Below are positions 32,043 through 41,814 of a DNA stretch of 64,000 bases, in pieces (position 1 is the first letter of the stretch; each line of letters begins with the position of its first letter). Position numbers and translations under genes: made by a program. The stretch comes from Gemmataceae bacterium. GTDB taxonomy: Bacteria > Planctomycetota > Planctomycetia > Gemmatales > Gemmataceae. The notes under the pieces were generated by a model that saw only the letters and a program-made list of their open reading frames with translations, had not been told where the DNA came from and made no database searches. The stretch spans positions 17,659 to 81,658 of the forward strand of contig JAHBXO010000022.1 in the NCBI GenBank assembly GCA_019636445.1, in the 5' to 3' direction.

Positions 32043-33358
32043 TCGGATTTCTCGTCGCAGGGCTTGATGATCTCGTCCTTGTGCTTGGCCAAGTGTTTTT
32101 TGGCTTTCGCTTCCTGTTCCGGGGCGATGAAGACAAATTCCACGGAGACAGGTGGAGTTCTATTCAAAAGCTCGGAGAGATTCACCGAGGAGACCGCCCG
32201 CCCATCCGCAAGAAGGACTGGGAAGTCGATGCTGTTACTCTTCGGTAGATATGTGAAATAATGTACATTTTCCGCGCCGAATTCGCCAGCCAAGTTGCTT
32301 TCGATCTGCTTTGCGGATGCGACGTTGACCGCTCGATCGATTGGATTTCGCTCGTAGATGAGCCGGAAATGTTTCCGATTCACGATCCGCGCCGCGTGAA
32401 TGTGTCCGTTGAGTTTTCGGTCGCTCGCCGCCAGGGTAATCGCGGCGAGGACTTCGTTATCGCTGCGGGCGAGGTGCTCGGTCGGCCCGGTTGGAAATCG
32501 GCCCTCGGGCTTGAGCCATTGTTTGAGAAATTCCGTGAGGTGGTAGTCGTAAGCCCGGCGAACATCGTGGAAGTATACCTGCTTGTACATGAAAAACCGT
32601 GCCATTAGTAACGCCTCGGCGGCATGGATGCCGCCCTCTTCGATCCCGAGTAGCGGTTCGTCTTCGTTCTCCGGGTGCGGCAAGATTCGCAATGTGTCGA
32701 TCAGTCGCAAATGGTCGAAGCGGCCATAGGCCACGCCGGCGTGGTACGAATCGCGGAGCAGGTAATCCATGCGGTCCACACCAAATGCGTCTCCGACGAT
32801 AATTTCCGACAGGATGCGCTCCCACGGTGTGAATTCGACCGTTCGGTGTTTCTTCGGTCCGAACTCCTTCGGCCCGATGGCTAACTTCGTCACGTCCTCA
32901 GCTTGGACTTTTGCATCATCCCAGAAGGATTTCATTTCACTTCCCGTGATCAATCCGTCGGTAATTCGCTCGTGCTTCCACCCCGGTGGCAAGAGGTCTT
33001 CGGCGGCGTGTGAAAACGGGAGGTGACCTATGTCGTGGCAGAGTGCCGCCAAACGTACGACTTGTCTCCAATAATCGAGACGAGATTTGTGAGACCCGAC
33101 GATATCGCGAGCAATCGCCGATTGCAAATTGTCAGCGTTAGTCACCACATCGAAGACCCGACCGGCCAACTCCATGACACCGAGCGAATGCTCGAATCGG
33201 CGATGGGTCGCGCCGGGATAGACGAGATACGCCATCGCCAATTGGTGGACGTACCGCAACCGTTGGAGCGGTCGGCTGTCGAGAACCTTTCGTTCTTCGG
33301 TCGTCAGACGGATGAATCCGTGAATGGGATCTCGGATTTCATGCTGCGGTTTGGCCAT
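32039..33358 (-). CDS. HD-domain phosphohydrolase (YwfO/dNTP triphosphohydrolase type)
   Basis: 439 aa from ATG 33358, preceded by GAGGAG; a GTG nine bases further upstream overlaps that site. The HD metal set is complete: H57 (HRRFEHSLGVM), H108-D109 (CHDIGHLPFSH) and a distal Asp near 187 (GVDRMDYLLRD). This subfamily includes SAMHD1-like and Enterococcus/Bacillus dNTP triphosphohydrolases. It starts 26 bp after the phosphoglycerate mutase stop, yet its lower GC suggests separate ancestry. The YwgA-like gene overlaps its end. Confidence 0.85.
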   Translation of the reverse strand: MAKPQHEIRDPIHGFIRLTTEERKVLDSRPLQRLRYVHQLAMAYLVYPGATHRRFEHSLGVMELAGRVFDVVTNADNLQSAIARDIVGSHKSRLDYWRQVVRLAALCHDIGHLPFSHAAEDLLPPGWKHERITDGLITGSEMKSFWDDAKVQAEDVTKLAIGPKEFGPKKHRTVEFTPWERILSEIIVGDAFGVDRMDYLLRDSYHAGVAYGRFDHLRLIDTLRILPHPENEDEPLLGIEEGGIHAAEALLMARFFMYKQVYFHDVRRAYDYHLTEFLKQWLKPEGRFPTGPTEHLARSDNEVLAAITLAASDRKLNGHIHAARIVNRKHFRLIYERNPIDRAVNVASAKQIESNLAGEFGAENVHYFTYLPKSNSIDFPVLLADGRAVSSVNLSELLNRTPPVSVEFVFIAPEQEAKAKKHLAKHKDEIIKPCDEKSE

Positions 33359-33384
33359 CTTTTCCACTCCTCGAATTGCTATTT

Positions 33385-34590
33385 CTACGCCCCGTACTTC
33401 CCGAACCTTCCCGCGTGGCCCATCGCGAGGAGCATCAGGTACTTCGCCTCGAACTGGCCAAGGCCGCCGCGCAGGCAGGCTCGCTCGCCGTACTCCGTAA
33501 CGTCGTCCGGCCGTGCCAGATCCGACACCAACAGAGTCGGTACCGGGTGAAAGCTATGGCTCTTCATCTTGCTCGGCGTGCTGTGGTCGCCCGTCACGAT
33601 CAGCACGTCCGGCTTCAGGCTGCGGATGCCGGGAATCGCCGCGTCGAGCGCTTCGATTTTCTTCACCTTCTCCGCAAAGTTACCGTCCTCGCCGGTGCTG
33701 TCGGTGTACTTGTAATGCAGGAAGAAGAAGTCGTAGTCGTTCCACGACGCCTTCAGACGCTCGACTTGGGTCTGTAGCGTGTCGCCGGCGTCCAGAATGT
33801 CCATGCCGACGAGGCGTGCGAGGCCCTTGTACATCGGATAGACGGCGATGGCGGCGGAGCGCAGGCCGTAGAGGTCCTGGAAGGTGGCGATCTTCGGATA
33901 GCTCGCGAACCCGCGGAGCGTCAGGCCGTTGGTCGGAGCGTCGGCCTTCAGGACATCGTTCGCCTTCGCTACGAACTGATTGACAAGGTCGGCGGTCTTC
34001 TGGCTGGCGGCGTCGGCCCCCTTCGCGGCGAGTGGCGGCACGCCGACGGCTTGCGGATCGGTGTCGTTCACCGCATCTCCGAGGCCCTCGCCGCGGATGA
34101 CGAGCACGAAGCGATGCTCCTTCACCGGCTCCACGAACAACTCGCAGCCGGGCACCTTGATGGTGCGCAGTTTGTTCACGATTTCGATGCAGCGTTCGGT
34201 CGTCGGCCGGCCGGCGCGGCGGTCGGTGATCTTACCGTCGGCACCGAGGGTGCAGAAGTTGCCGCGGATGGCGACGTCTTTTGATCCGACCGAAAAATTG
34301 ATGCCAAGCGCTTCGAGGATGCCCCGGCCGATGCGGTATTCCAGCGGATCGTAGCCGAACAGGCCGAGGTGCCCGGGGCCGCTGCCGGGCGTGATGCCCG
34401 GCAAAACCGGCAGGCTCAGCCCGGTTACGCCGTCCTTCGCGGCGGCGTCGAGGTTGGGGGTTTTCGCGGTTTCGAGTTCGGTGAGGCCGCCGGGGGTGAT
34501 CGGCAAGCCGCCGATGCCGTCCGCGACGAGCAGGACGATCTTCGAACCGTTATCTTCGCGCAATTCCCGGACCAAATCGTGTTGACTCAT
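33385..34590 (-). CDS. apgM: cofactor-independent phosphoglycerate mutase (ApgM type)
   Basis: 401 aa from ATG 34590 (the longer frame to 34650 lacks support). Alkaline-phosphatase superfamily: metal Asp in LLVADGIGGLP, nucleophilic Ser in ITPGSGPGHLGLFGYDP, and the GDHSTP motif near residue 345. This archaeal/ApgM-like class interconverts 3- and 2-phosphoglycerate in glycolysis. It diverges from glucose-6-phosphate isomerase across 140 bp, so the two glycolytic genes may share control. Confidence 0.9.
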   Translation of the reverse strand: MSQHDLVRELREDNGSKIVLLVADGIGGLPITPGGLTELETAKTPNLDAAAKDGVTGLSLPVLPGITPGSGPGHLGLFGYDPLEYRIGRGILEALGINFSVGSKDVAIRGNFCTLGADGKITDRRAGRPTTERCIEIVNKLRTIKVPGCELFVEPVKEHRFVLVIRGEGLGDAVNDTDPQAVGVPPLAAKGADAASQKTADLVNQFVAKANDVLKADAPTNGLTLRGFASYPKIATFQDLYGLRSAAIAVYPMYKGLARLVGMDILDAGDTLQTQVERLKASWNDYDFFFLHYKYTDSTGEDGNFAEKVKKIEALDAAIPGIRSLKPDVLIVTGDHSTPSKMKSHSFHPVPTLLVSDLARPDDVTEYGERACLRGGLGQFEAKYLMLLAMGHAGRFGKYGA

Positions 34591-34730
34591 GGCGATTTTT
34601 CTTCCCTTTGCGAATTGTGACCTAGAGTAGCGTGCCGGATGGCATTTCACGGCTCATCTTACAAACGATGCGCCGGCCGATTCGGAACCGACCCGTCCGT
34701 ACGATCCAGTCGACTGCCGGAGCCGACGCG

Positions 34731-36236
34731 ATGCAACTGCCTGACGAGAACATCGAATACGACTACCGTCGCCTCCTCGCGCCGATTCCCGACGCCTGGA
34801 CGCCGCTGGCGGAGTTGCAGGCGAAGCATTTCCTTGCGCCCGACAAGCTCGACCCGATGCGGACGAAGCTGAACGCCATCCGCGGCCAGATCGCCAGCGA
34901 ACGCGAGTTGCAGAATCCGCCCGCGAAGCTCCAGCCGTTGCAGGTCGGCTACATCGACCTGCCCCAGAAACTGCTGGACCAGTTCCGGCGCCGCGGCGAA
35001 CAGAGCGAGTTGGGGAAACTCAACCGCATCGCCACGCGCATCCGCGAGAACGTCGACCGTTTCATCATTCTCGGCATCGGGGGGAACCATCTCGCCGGCC
35101 GCGTGCTCTTCGAAGCATTGGGGCACAACCACCATAACGAAATGCCGGCGAAGATGCGGATGGGACGGCCGCGCCTCTATTTCGAAGGCAACAACCTCGA
35201 CAACGACTCGGTTCAGGAACTGATCGAACTGCTGGACCACAACTGTGTGGACCCGGACCTGCCGGAGGAACGCTGGGGGTTCGCGGTGATCAGCAAGTCG
35301 GGGGACACATTGGAAACGGCGGCGGCGTTCCGCGCGTTTCGCGCCGAGGCGTCTCGCTTCTACGGACCGAAGTCCGAATGGCTGCGGAAGATGATCGTGC
35401 CGGTCACGGGCATCAAGGGGAAACTGCGCGAGTTGGCCAAGGCCGACGGCATCGCCGACGAGGACATCCTCACGATCCCGGACGACATCGGCGGGCGGTA
35501 CAGCGTATTCACGCCCGTCGGCCTGCTGCCGGCGGCCATCGTCGGGCTGGACGTGCGCGCCCTGCTGCTCGGCGCGTCCGCCATGACCAAACGTTTCCTC
35601 GAAGAACCCTTCGAACGCAATCCGGTCCTCCAGTTCGCCGCGGTGAACTACCTGATGACCGACGAGCACGGTATGTCGACGCGCGTGATGAACGTGTGGA
35701 ACCGCAAGCTCGAAGCGGTCGGGCACTGGTACGACCAGATGGTGGCCGAGTCGCTGGGCAAATCGGGGCGCGGGCCGCTGCCCGTCACGGCCGTGTGCAG
35801 CCGGGATATCCATTCGCGCGGCCAGCTCCACCAGGAAGGCCCGCGCGACAAGGTCTTCAACAACCTCATCGTCCGCCAGTGCAAGCAGCCGCCGGTGATG
35901 ATCGGCATGTCCGACCGGAACGAGGACGAGCTGAACGCCATCAGCCGTAAGGGCTACCCGGACCTGCTGGAGGCGGCGTTCCGCGGCGTGAACGAGGCGT
36001 ACTACGACGGCGCGCGGCCGGCGGCCGACATCGTCATGCCGAACATCAGCGAGCACACCGTCGGCCAGTTGCTCCAGATGCTCATGCTCGCCACCGCCGT
36101 CGAAGCGCGCCTGTGCGGCACGAACCCCTACGGCCAGCCGGGCCTCGAAACCTACAAGTCGAACCTGATGCGAATCCTGCGAGCTTCCCCCAATCTGCCC
36201 AAAGGCGAGCTCCGCGACGCCGCCAAGGGAATGTGA
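34731..36236 (+). CDS. pgi: glucose-6-phosphate isomerase
   Basis: 501 aa from ATG 34731; upstream in-frame codons (to 34632) are poor. SIS-type sugar-isomerase folds with GIGGNHLAGR, SKSGDTLET (phosphate loop) and the family signature DDIGGRYSVFTPVGLLPAA; the C-terminal lysine motif ETYKSNLMR is present. It interconverts glucose-6-phosphate and fructose-6-phosphate in the cytoplasm. Divergent from apgM. The nucleotide-sugar epimerase gene begins 67 bp downstream. Confidence 0.9.
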   Translation: MQLPDENIEYDYRRLLAPIPDAWTPLAELQAKHFLAPDKLDPMRTKLNAIRGQIASERELQNPPAKLQPLQVGYIDLPQKLLDQFRRRGEQSELGKLNRIATRIRENVDRFIILGIGGNHLAGRVLFEALGHNHHNEMPAKMRMGRPRLYFEGNNLDNDSVQELIELLDHNCVDPDLPEERWGFAVISKSGDTLETAAAFRAFRAEASRFYGPKSEWLRKMIVPVTGIKGKLRELAKADGIADEDILTIPDDIGGRYSVFTPVGLLPAAIVGLDVRALLLGASAMTKRFLEEPFERNPVLQFAAVNYLMTDEHGMSTRVMNVWNRKLEAVGHWYDQMVAESLGKSGRGPLPVTAVCSRDIHSRGQLHQEGPRDKVFNNLIVRQCKQPPVMIGMSDRNEDELNAISRKGYPDLLEAAFRGVNEAYYDGARPAADIVMPNISEHTVGQLLQMLMLATAVEARLCGTNPYGQPGLETYKSNLMRILRASPNLPKGELRDAAKGM

Positions 36237-36303
36237 CGCCGCGACCGCTTTGCCGGACTGGTCGGCATTGCCAGCAGCGTCGCCGATCCACTATCCTCTT
36301 CCC

Positions 36304-37245
36304 ATGCGTTGCCTCGTCACCGGCGCTGCCGGCTTCATCGGATCCCACCTCTGCGAACGGTTGCTCGCCGACGGCCACGCCGTCGTCGGCGCCGATGCCT
36401 TCACAAACTACTACGCCCGCGCCATCAAGGAGCGGAACCTCGCCCGCTGCCGCGATCACGCCGCTTTTGCCCTGCGCGAACTCGACCTCGCCGACGGCAC
36501 GCCCCCGGACCTCCTCGACGGTGTCGATCTCGTCTTCCACCTCGCCGCCATGCCCGGCCTCGTGCGCAGCTGGACCCACTTCGACGACTACAACCGCTGC
36601 AACGTCGTCGCCACCCACCGCCTGCTCGAAGGCCTGAAGGGGTCGAAAACGCTCAAGAAACTCGTCTATGCCAGCACCAGTTCCGTCTATGGCCGCTACG
36701 CCAGCGGCGACGAAAGCCTCCCGACCAAGCCGAGTTCCCCGTACGGCATCACCAAGCTCGCCGGCGAGCAACTCTGCCGCGTCTACGCCGACGAGTTCGG
36801 CGTGCCGAACGTCGTCCTTCGCTTCTTCAGCGTCTACGGCCCGCGCCAGCGCCCCGACATGGGCCTCAACCACTTCATCGACGCCATCCTGAACGGCAAG
36901 CCGATCCGGCTTACCGGCGACGGGATGCACGTCCGCGGCAACACGTTCGTCCTCGATTGCGTCGACGCCATCGTGAAATCCACCGCCGCGCTGCCCGGCG
37001 AGACGTTCAACCTCGGCGGCGGCGAACTGATCACCGTCATCGAGGCGATCCGCAAGATCGAGCGGATTTGCGGCAAGACGGCAATCATCGAACGCCACCC
37101 GCCGCGGAACGGCGACCAGCTCGCCACCGGCGCGGACGTCGGCAAGCTGTTCCGCCACCTCGGCTGGAAGCCGACGACGAGCATGGACGACGGACTGGCC
37201 CAGCAGATCGAATGGCAGGCGAACAGTGCCGGTGCCGGTGAATAG
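36304..37245 (+). CDS. NAD-dependent nucleotide-sugar epimerase/dehydratase
   Basis: 313 aa. Short-chain dehydrogenase extended family: TGAAGFIGSHL at 6-16 binds NAD; the catalytic set is S/T in YASTSSVYG and Y-x3-K in SPYGITK near 146-152. Most like UDP-glucose 4-epimerase or UDP-glucuronate epimerase (FFSVYGPRQRPDM). It probably supplies a sugar nucleotide for the polysaccharide genes that follow (ligase-like protein and glycosyltransferase). Start MRCLVTG chosen; the longer frame adds 18 residues. Confidence 0.87.
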   Translation: MRCLVTGAAGFIGSHLCERLLADGHAVVGADAFTNYYARAIKERNLARCRDHAAFALRELDLADGTPPDLLDGVDLVFHLAAMPGLVRSWTHFDDYNRCNVVATHRLLEGLKGSKTLKKLVYASTSSVYGRYASGDESLPTKPSSPYGITKLAGEQLCRVYADEFGVPNVVLRFFSVYGPRQRPDMGLNHFIDAILNGKPIRLTGDGMHVRGNTFVLDCVDAIVKSTAALPGETFNLGGGELITVIEAIRKIERICGKTAIIERHPPRNGDQLATGADVGKLFRHLGWKPTTSMDDGLAQQIEWQANSAGAGE

Positions 37246-37318
37246 TGTCAGGAGGATAAACCCTTGCTTTTCGACACGATTCACTGACACTGGCTTCTGA
37301 TACATCGAGGGAGCAGGG

Positions 37319-38665
37319 ATGCTCGACTTCCTGAATCGCCACGTCGCGCAGCCGATCTACGCCGCGAAGGCCGGCAGCCGGCACCTGCAATTCTTGCGAA
37401 CCCTGCGCCGCACGCAGTTTGATCCCCCGGAGATCGTCCGCGCCCGGCAACTCGCCGCGCTGCAAGCGATCCTTCGCCACGCCTTCGACACGGTGCCCTT
37501 CTACCGCGCCGCCTGGGCCGCCGCCGGCGTCCATCCGAACGACGTGAAGGATTTCGCCGACCTCCGCCGGTTCCCGATCGTCACGAAGACCGACCTTCGC
37601 ACGCGCGCCGCCGAGTTCCACTCCGAGGCGTACCGCGGTCCGTACGTCACAAAGCGCACCTCCGGCTCGACCGGCGTGCCGCTGACGATCCGCCTGGACG
37701 AAGCCGGCAAGCAGTGGAAGTACGCCGGCACCCTGCGCGGGGACGAATGGTCCGGCTGGCGGCTCGGCCAGCGCGTGGCGAAACTGTGGGGCAATCCGGA
37801 GTACCGGCATTCCGGCTTCAAGGGCCGTCTGCGGAACGCGATCCTCGACCGCGCCGTCCACCTCGATACCGTCCGCCTCACCGACGCTCGAATGCGCGAC
37901 TTCGTGACCGCGATTCGCCGGCATCGGCCGGGCCTGCTCTTCGGCCACGCCCACTCCCTCTACCTCATCGCCGACCGGTTGAAGAAGCAGGGCATCGACG
38001 ACGTGCGCCCGAACGGCATCGTCTCGACCGCCATGCCCCTGCACGACTGGCAGCGCAAGACGATCGAGGAGGTCTTCGGAACGAAGGCGACCGACCGCTA
38101 CGGCTGCGAGGAGACGAGCCTCATCGCCGGAGAGTGTGAGGTCCACCGCGGCCTGCACGTGAACGCCGATTCCGTGCATGTGGAAGTCGAATCGGGCGAG
38201 CCGACCGGCCCGCTACTCGTGACCGACTTGTGCAACCACGCGATGCCGCTCATCCGCTACCGGAACGGCGATCACGTGACCCTGACGGATCGCATTTGTT
38301 CCTGCGGCCGCGGCCTGCCGCTCATCGAGAAGGTGGAGGGCCGCGACGCCGATTACGTCGTCACGCCAACGGGCTCGCTCATCTCCGGCATCTCGCTCAC
38401 CGAGAACTTCGCCTGTCTCATCGAGGGCACCGCCCAGGTGCAGATCGTGCAGGAGGCCGTCACCCACCTGCGCCTGCGCATCGTGCCGTCCGAAGCTTTC
38501 GGCGTTGACAGCCGCCGGCAGATCGCAAGGCTCGTCGGCGACACCTTCGGCCCGACGATGCGCCACGACATCGAACTCGTGGACGCCATCCCGCAGGAGC
38601 CGGGCGGCAAGTACCGCTTCTGCATCTCGAAGGTCGCACCCGCCGCCGCGAGGGCGCTGCGATGA
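37319..38665 (+). CDS. phenylacetate-CoA-ligase-like (CapK/PaaK) adenylate-forming protein
   Basis: 448 aa. AMP-binding signature TSGSTGVPL near residue 117, YGCEETSLIAGEC near 262, and RYRNGDHVTLTD near 325. The CapK branch of the ANL superfamily is found in capsule and exopolysaccharide clusters, which fits the flanking epimerase and glycosyltransferase better than aromatic degradation. Its acyl substrate is unknown. GAGGGAG lies before the ATG, and its end overlaps the glycosyltransferase start (ATGA). Confidence 0.85.
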   Translation: MLDFLNRHVAQPIYAAKAGSRHLQFLRTLRRTQFDPPEIVRARQLAALQAILRHAFDTVPFYRAAWAAAGVHPNDVKDFADLRRFPIVTKTDLRTRAAEFHSEAYRGPYVTKRTSGSTGVPLTIRLDEAGKQWKYAGTLRGDEWSGWRLGQRVAKLWGNPEYRHSGFKGRLRNAILDRAVHLDTVRLTDARMRDFVTAIRRHRPGLLFGHAHSLYLIADRLKKQGIDDVRPNGIVSTAMPLHDWQRKTIEEVFGTKATDRYGCEETSLIAGECEVHRGLHVNADSVHVEVESGEPTGPLLVTDLCNHAMPLIRYRNGDHVTLTDRICSCGRGLPLIEKVEGRDADYVVTPTGSLISGISLTENFACLIEGTAQVQIVQEAVTHLRLRIVPSEAFGVDSRRQIARLVGDTFGPTMRHDIELVDAIPQEPGGKYRFCISKVAPAAARALR

Positions 38666-39570
38666 CCCCGGCCGTGTCCGTCGTGATGGCGGCAAAAAAC
38701 TACGCTCGCTTCCTGCCGGAGGCGATCGAATCGGTGCGTTCTCAGACGTTCGCCGATTGGGAACTGGTGATCGTGGACGACGGCTCGACGGACGACACGC
38801 CCGCGGCCGTGAAGCCGTACCTCGCCGACCCTCGTGTGAAGTACGTCCGCTCCGACCACCTCGGCCAGTCGCGGGCGAAGAACCTGGGCCTGCGCCTGGG
38901 CCGCGGCACGTTCGTCGCCTACCTCGACGCCGACGACGCCTGGATGCCGACAAAGTTGGAGAAGCAGTTCGCCGCGTTCTGGCCCGGCGTCGGCGTCGTC
39001 TTCTGCGGCCGGGAATTAATGGACGAGTCCGGCGCCGCCATCCCCCGACCACCCGCACCGCTACCGCCCACCGGCCGCGTCCTTGATGCGATGTTTGTTC
39101 AGAACTTCGTCTGCTTTTCGTCCGCGATGGTCCGCCGAAGCGTCTTCGATCACGTCGGCGCCTTCGATCCCGGCCTCGACCTCGCGATCGACTATGACCT
39201 CTGGCTACGGGTCGCGCGGCATTACGAATTCGAGTACGTGCCCGAACCACTTGTCCGCTATCGCACCGGTCACGGAAACCTCTCGCAGAAACTCGCGGAT
39301 CGCGTGGCCACGGCGTTTTCGATCATGCACCGGCACCGGGGCGCGGTCGCGCCAGTGGCCGTCGCAGAGGGCTACGCGTCGACCGCTCGCACGATGGGCT
39401 GGGTGCTGCGTTCCGCCGAGCCGGGCACGGCGCTCGCGTGGTACGCCCGCGCGCTCGCGTGGCCGCACCGACGCTGGGATTCGTGCAAGGGATTGGCCGC
39501 GTCGCTCCTGAATCTCGTTCGACTCAAGCGCGGAACGACGGCGGCCGAGAACCTGAGCGTGAACGGCTGA
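38662..39570 (+). CDS. family 2 (GT-A) glycosyltransferase
   Basis: 302 aa. GT2 fold: VSVVMAAKNYARFLPEAI at the start, DDGSTDDT near 36-43, and the metal-binding DADD near residue 91 (AYLDADDAWMPTKLEKQ). No membrane segment is seen, so it probably acts at the cytoplasmic face on a lipid-linked or protein acceptor. Coupled to the CapK-like ligase by a 4-bp overlap; with the epimerase they form a small polysaccharide module. Confidence 0.88.
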   Translation: MTPAVSVVMAAKNYARFLPEAIESVRSQTFADWELVIVDDGSTDDTPAAVKPYLADPRVKYVRSDHLGQSRAKNLGLRLGRGTFVAYLDADDAWMPTKLEKQFAAFWPGVGVVFCGRELMDESGAAIPRPPAPLPPTGRVLDAMFVQNFVCFSSAMVRRSVFDHVGAFDPGLDLAIDYDLWLRVARHYEFEYVPEPLVRYRTGHGNLSQKLADRVATAFSIMHRHRGAVAPVAVAEGYASTARTMGWVLRSAEPGTALAWYARALAWPHRRWDSCKGLAASLLNLVRLKRGTTAAENLSVNG

Positions 39571-39588
39571 GTCACTTCGGGATCGCTT

Positions 39589-39675
39589 GGCGCTGTAGGG
39601 CGGGTCAAGGCTTTGCGCCGACCCGCCACGCACACCGGCGGGTCGGCGCAAAACCTAGACCCGCCCTACAGCGCC
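39589..39675. repeat. nested inverted repeat between convergent genes
   Basis: Outer arms 39589-39606/39658-39675 (18 bp, perfect) and inner arms 39612-39627/39637-39652 (16 bp, perfect). It could act as a bidirectional terminator; no T run follows. ACTTCGGGATCGC also occurs directly on both sides, near 39574 and 39679. Confidence 0.8.
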
Positions 39676-39676
39676 G

Positions 39677-41797
39677 TTACTTCGGGATCGCGTTCAGCGT
39701 GAAGTACGCCTCCGCGTGCAGCAATTCCTCGCCGTCGGCCGCCTTCACGTCGTTGAACTTCCAGTCGTAGACGCGGCCAATGCGACGGTCCGGCACGGCG
39801 AGCTTCACCGTCTTCGCGTCCGCCGACACGCCGAGGACTTCGACCTTCTCGCCTTGGGTGTCCGTTTCCGGATAGCCGTACTGGCTGGTGTAGACGTACG
39901 TAAACGACTTCAGTGAATACGCCGCGGCCTTCTCCACGCTCTTCGGATCGACCGGCTTCGTGAAGGTGAGGTCGAATCCGTCCTTCGTGGCTTTCATCGT
40001 CTGCACTTCGAACGGGACGACGCCGTTGAACGAGATGCGTTCGAGGCCGTAGGGCTTGCCGCCGACGGAACCCCAGCCGCGATTCGTCTGGCCGACGTAG
40101 AGGCTGCCGTCCGGCCCGAAGGCGAGTCGGTTCACACCGCACTGGAGACCGGAGCGGAACGGGAAGCAGACGCCCTGGAAGACGCCGTCGGTCTTCTGAA
40201 GGTCGACGCGCATGACCATCGACTTGGTCTGGTCGCCGACGAAGCACTGGCCGGCGAACGGGCCGAACTTGCCGCCGGTCGTGTCCCAGATCGGCTCGCT
40301 GACCGACTGGCCCATGCGGCCGTAGGGGAACCAAATGCAGGGCGGATCGACTTCGGGCATCCCCTTCGGAGACGTTTTCCCGAACGGCGGCTGACCGTCG
40401 TACATCATGCCGTAAGGAACCTTATCATTGACTTTGCCGGCGAAGGGGGAGTTCTTCACCCAGAGCAGCCCGGCCTGGTGGCCGTAGAACTTCCCCTTCT
40501 TGACGTGGTGCATCTTGTTGCTGGCCACCCACTCGCCCTGGTTATCGGTGTAGAACAGTTCGCCGTCGGGCGAGAAGTTGACGCCGTTGGGGGAACGCAG
40601 GCCGTAGGCCCACGGTTCCATCTCACCGGTCTTGCCGTCGATCTTGATGCACCAGCCACGCCAGGGGGACTTGGCCTGGTGCCCGCCGCCGAAGCCGACG
40701 TTGAGGGTGATGAAGAAGTCGCCGTTCTTGTCTCGGGCCGGGCCGAAGGCGAATTCGTGGTAGTCGCCGCTGACGCCCCACTTGTCGGAGAAGGTGAGGA
40801 ACTCGTCGGCGCGGCCGTCGCCATTGGCGTCGACGAGTTTGGTCATCTCGGGCCGCTGGACGACGTAGGTGGTCTTGTTGTCGACGACGTACAAGCCGAG
40901 TGATTCGTGCAGCCCGCTGGCATAGCGGGTGAACTTCGCGTCACCGATGTTTTCGGCCGCGGGGTTCTCGACGAGCCAGACTTCGCCGCGGCGGGTACAG
41001 GCGAGGAGTTTGCCGTCGGGCCGGAAGCCGAGGCCGCCGACTTCGAGCACGCATTCCGGTGGCGTGGCGAAGGTGGCGACGCGGTAGAACTTCGCCTCGT
41101 TGGCGTAGCTTCCGGTGGAACTGTTGGAGTTCGGCTTCGCGTAATCCTTGTCGAGCCGCTTGATGATCTGCGGCGGAGCGTAGTCGGGCATTTCGGGGTT
41201 CACGTACACTTCCCAGCCACCGCCAAGCTGGCCGATCTTGAGCATGAGCTGATTCTTCCCCTCGCGAACTTTCAGGAGCGTGGAATCCTGATCCGGCGCG
41301 GCGGGGCGGACGTGGTTCGCGTGCAGGATGCGCTCGCCGTGGTGGAAGACGCTGATCGTGTCGTCGCTGCCGAGCGAGATCGGCAGGCGGGCGAAGACCT
41401 TCGAGTCGAACTCGTGGAGCAGGTAGACGACGCCGTCGTTCTTGTCGTTCGGGAAAAGCTTGGCGAGGTCGTAGATCTTGCCAAGCTGGAAATTCGGCAG
41501 TTCCTTCCAGCCGAACTTCTGGCCGTTCTTGCCGACGTAGGTCGATTTCAAGCTGATCGGTTTCTCGGTCTCCGGCGCGTAGCGGGCGTCGAACCCCTGG
41601 CCGTCGGTATTGTCGAACGGCCCGGCGTAGTACCACTTGCCTTCGAGGTTCGGCATGCCGAAGGAGGCGAGCGTCGCGCGGATCGTGTCGGCGCGATTAC
41701 CCTTCTTCACGTACTCGCCCTTGTCGAAAGGCGTGGGTGTCTGGGCGGCGAGCGGAAGCGATAACAGGACGAGCGCGGCGAGCGTTCGCAGGGGCAT
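39677..41797 (-). CDS. secreted sugar-dehydrogenase-like beta-propeller protein
   Basis: 706 aa from ATG 41797, with GAGGAT before it (GTG 41818 is the alternative). Signal peptide about 1-18. An N-terminal beta domain (about 40-210) is followed by a six-bladed propeller of the glucose/sorbosone dehydrogenase or membrane-bound dehydrogenase type (VNFSPDGELFYTDNQGEW, NRLAFGPDGSLYVGQTNRGWG), and a C-terminal Ig-like part (TKPVDPKSVEKAAAYSLKSF). Relatives are common in planctomycetes and are presumed PQQ or sugar oxidoreductases; activity is unproven. Confidence 0.78.
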   Translation of the reverse strand: MPLRTLAALVLLSLPLAAQTPTPFDKGEYVKKGNRADTIRATLASFGMPNLEGKWYYAGPFDNTDGQGFDARYAPETEKPISLKSTYVGKNGQKFGWKELPNFQLGKIYDLAKLFPNDKNDGVVYLLHEFDSKVFARLPISLGSDDTISVFHHGERILHANHVRPAAPDQDSTLLKVREGKNQLMLKIGQLGGGWEVYVNPEMPDYAPPQIIKRLDKDYAKPNSNSSTGSYANEAKFYRVATFATPPECVLEVGGLGFRPDGKLLACTRRGEVWLVENPAAENIGDAKFTRYASGLHESLGLYVVDNKTTYVVQRPEMTKLVDANGDGRADEFLTFSDKWGVSGDYHEFAFGPARDKNGDFFITLNVGFGGGHQAKSPWRGWCIKIDGKTGEMEPWAYGLRSPNGVNFSPDGELFYTDNQGEWVASNKMHHVKKGKFYGHQAGLLWVKNSPFAGKVNDKVPYGMMYDGQPPFGKTSPKGMPEVDPPCIWFPYGRMGQSVSEPIWDTTGGKFGPFAGQCFVGDQTKSMVMRVDLQKTDGVFQGVCFPFRSGLQCGVNRLAFGPDGSLYVGQTNRGWGSVGGKPYGLERISFNGVVPFEVQTMKATKDGFDLTFTKPVDPKSVEKAAAYSLKSFTYVYTSQYGYPETDTQGEKVEVLGVSADAKTVKLAVPDRRIGRVYDWKFNDVKAADGEELLHAEAYFTLNAIPK

Positions 41798-41814
41798 GGT
41801 CGATCCTCGATTCA

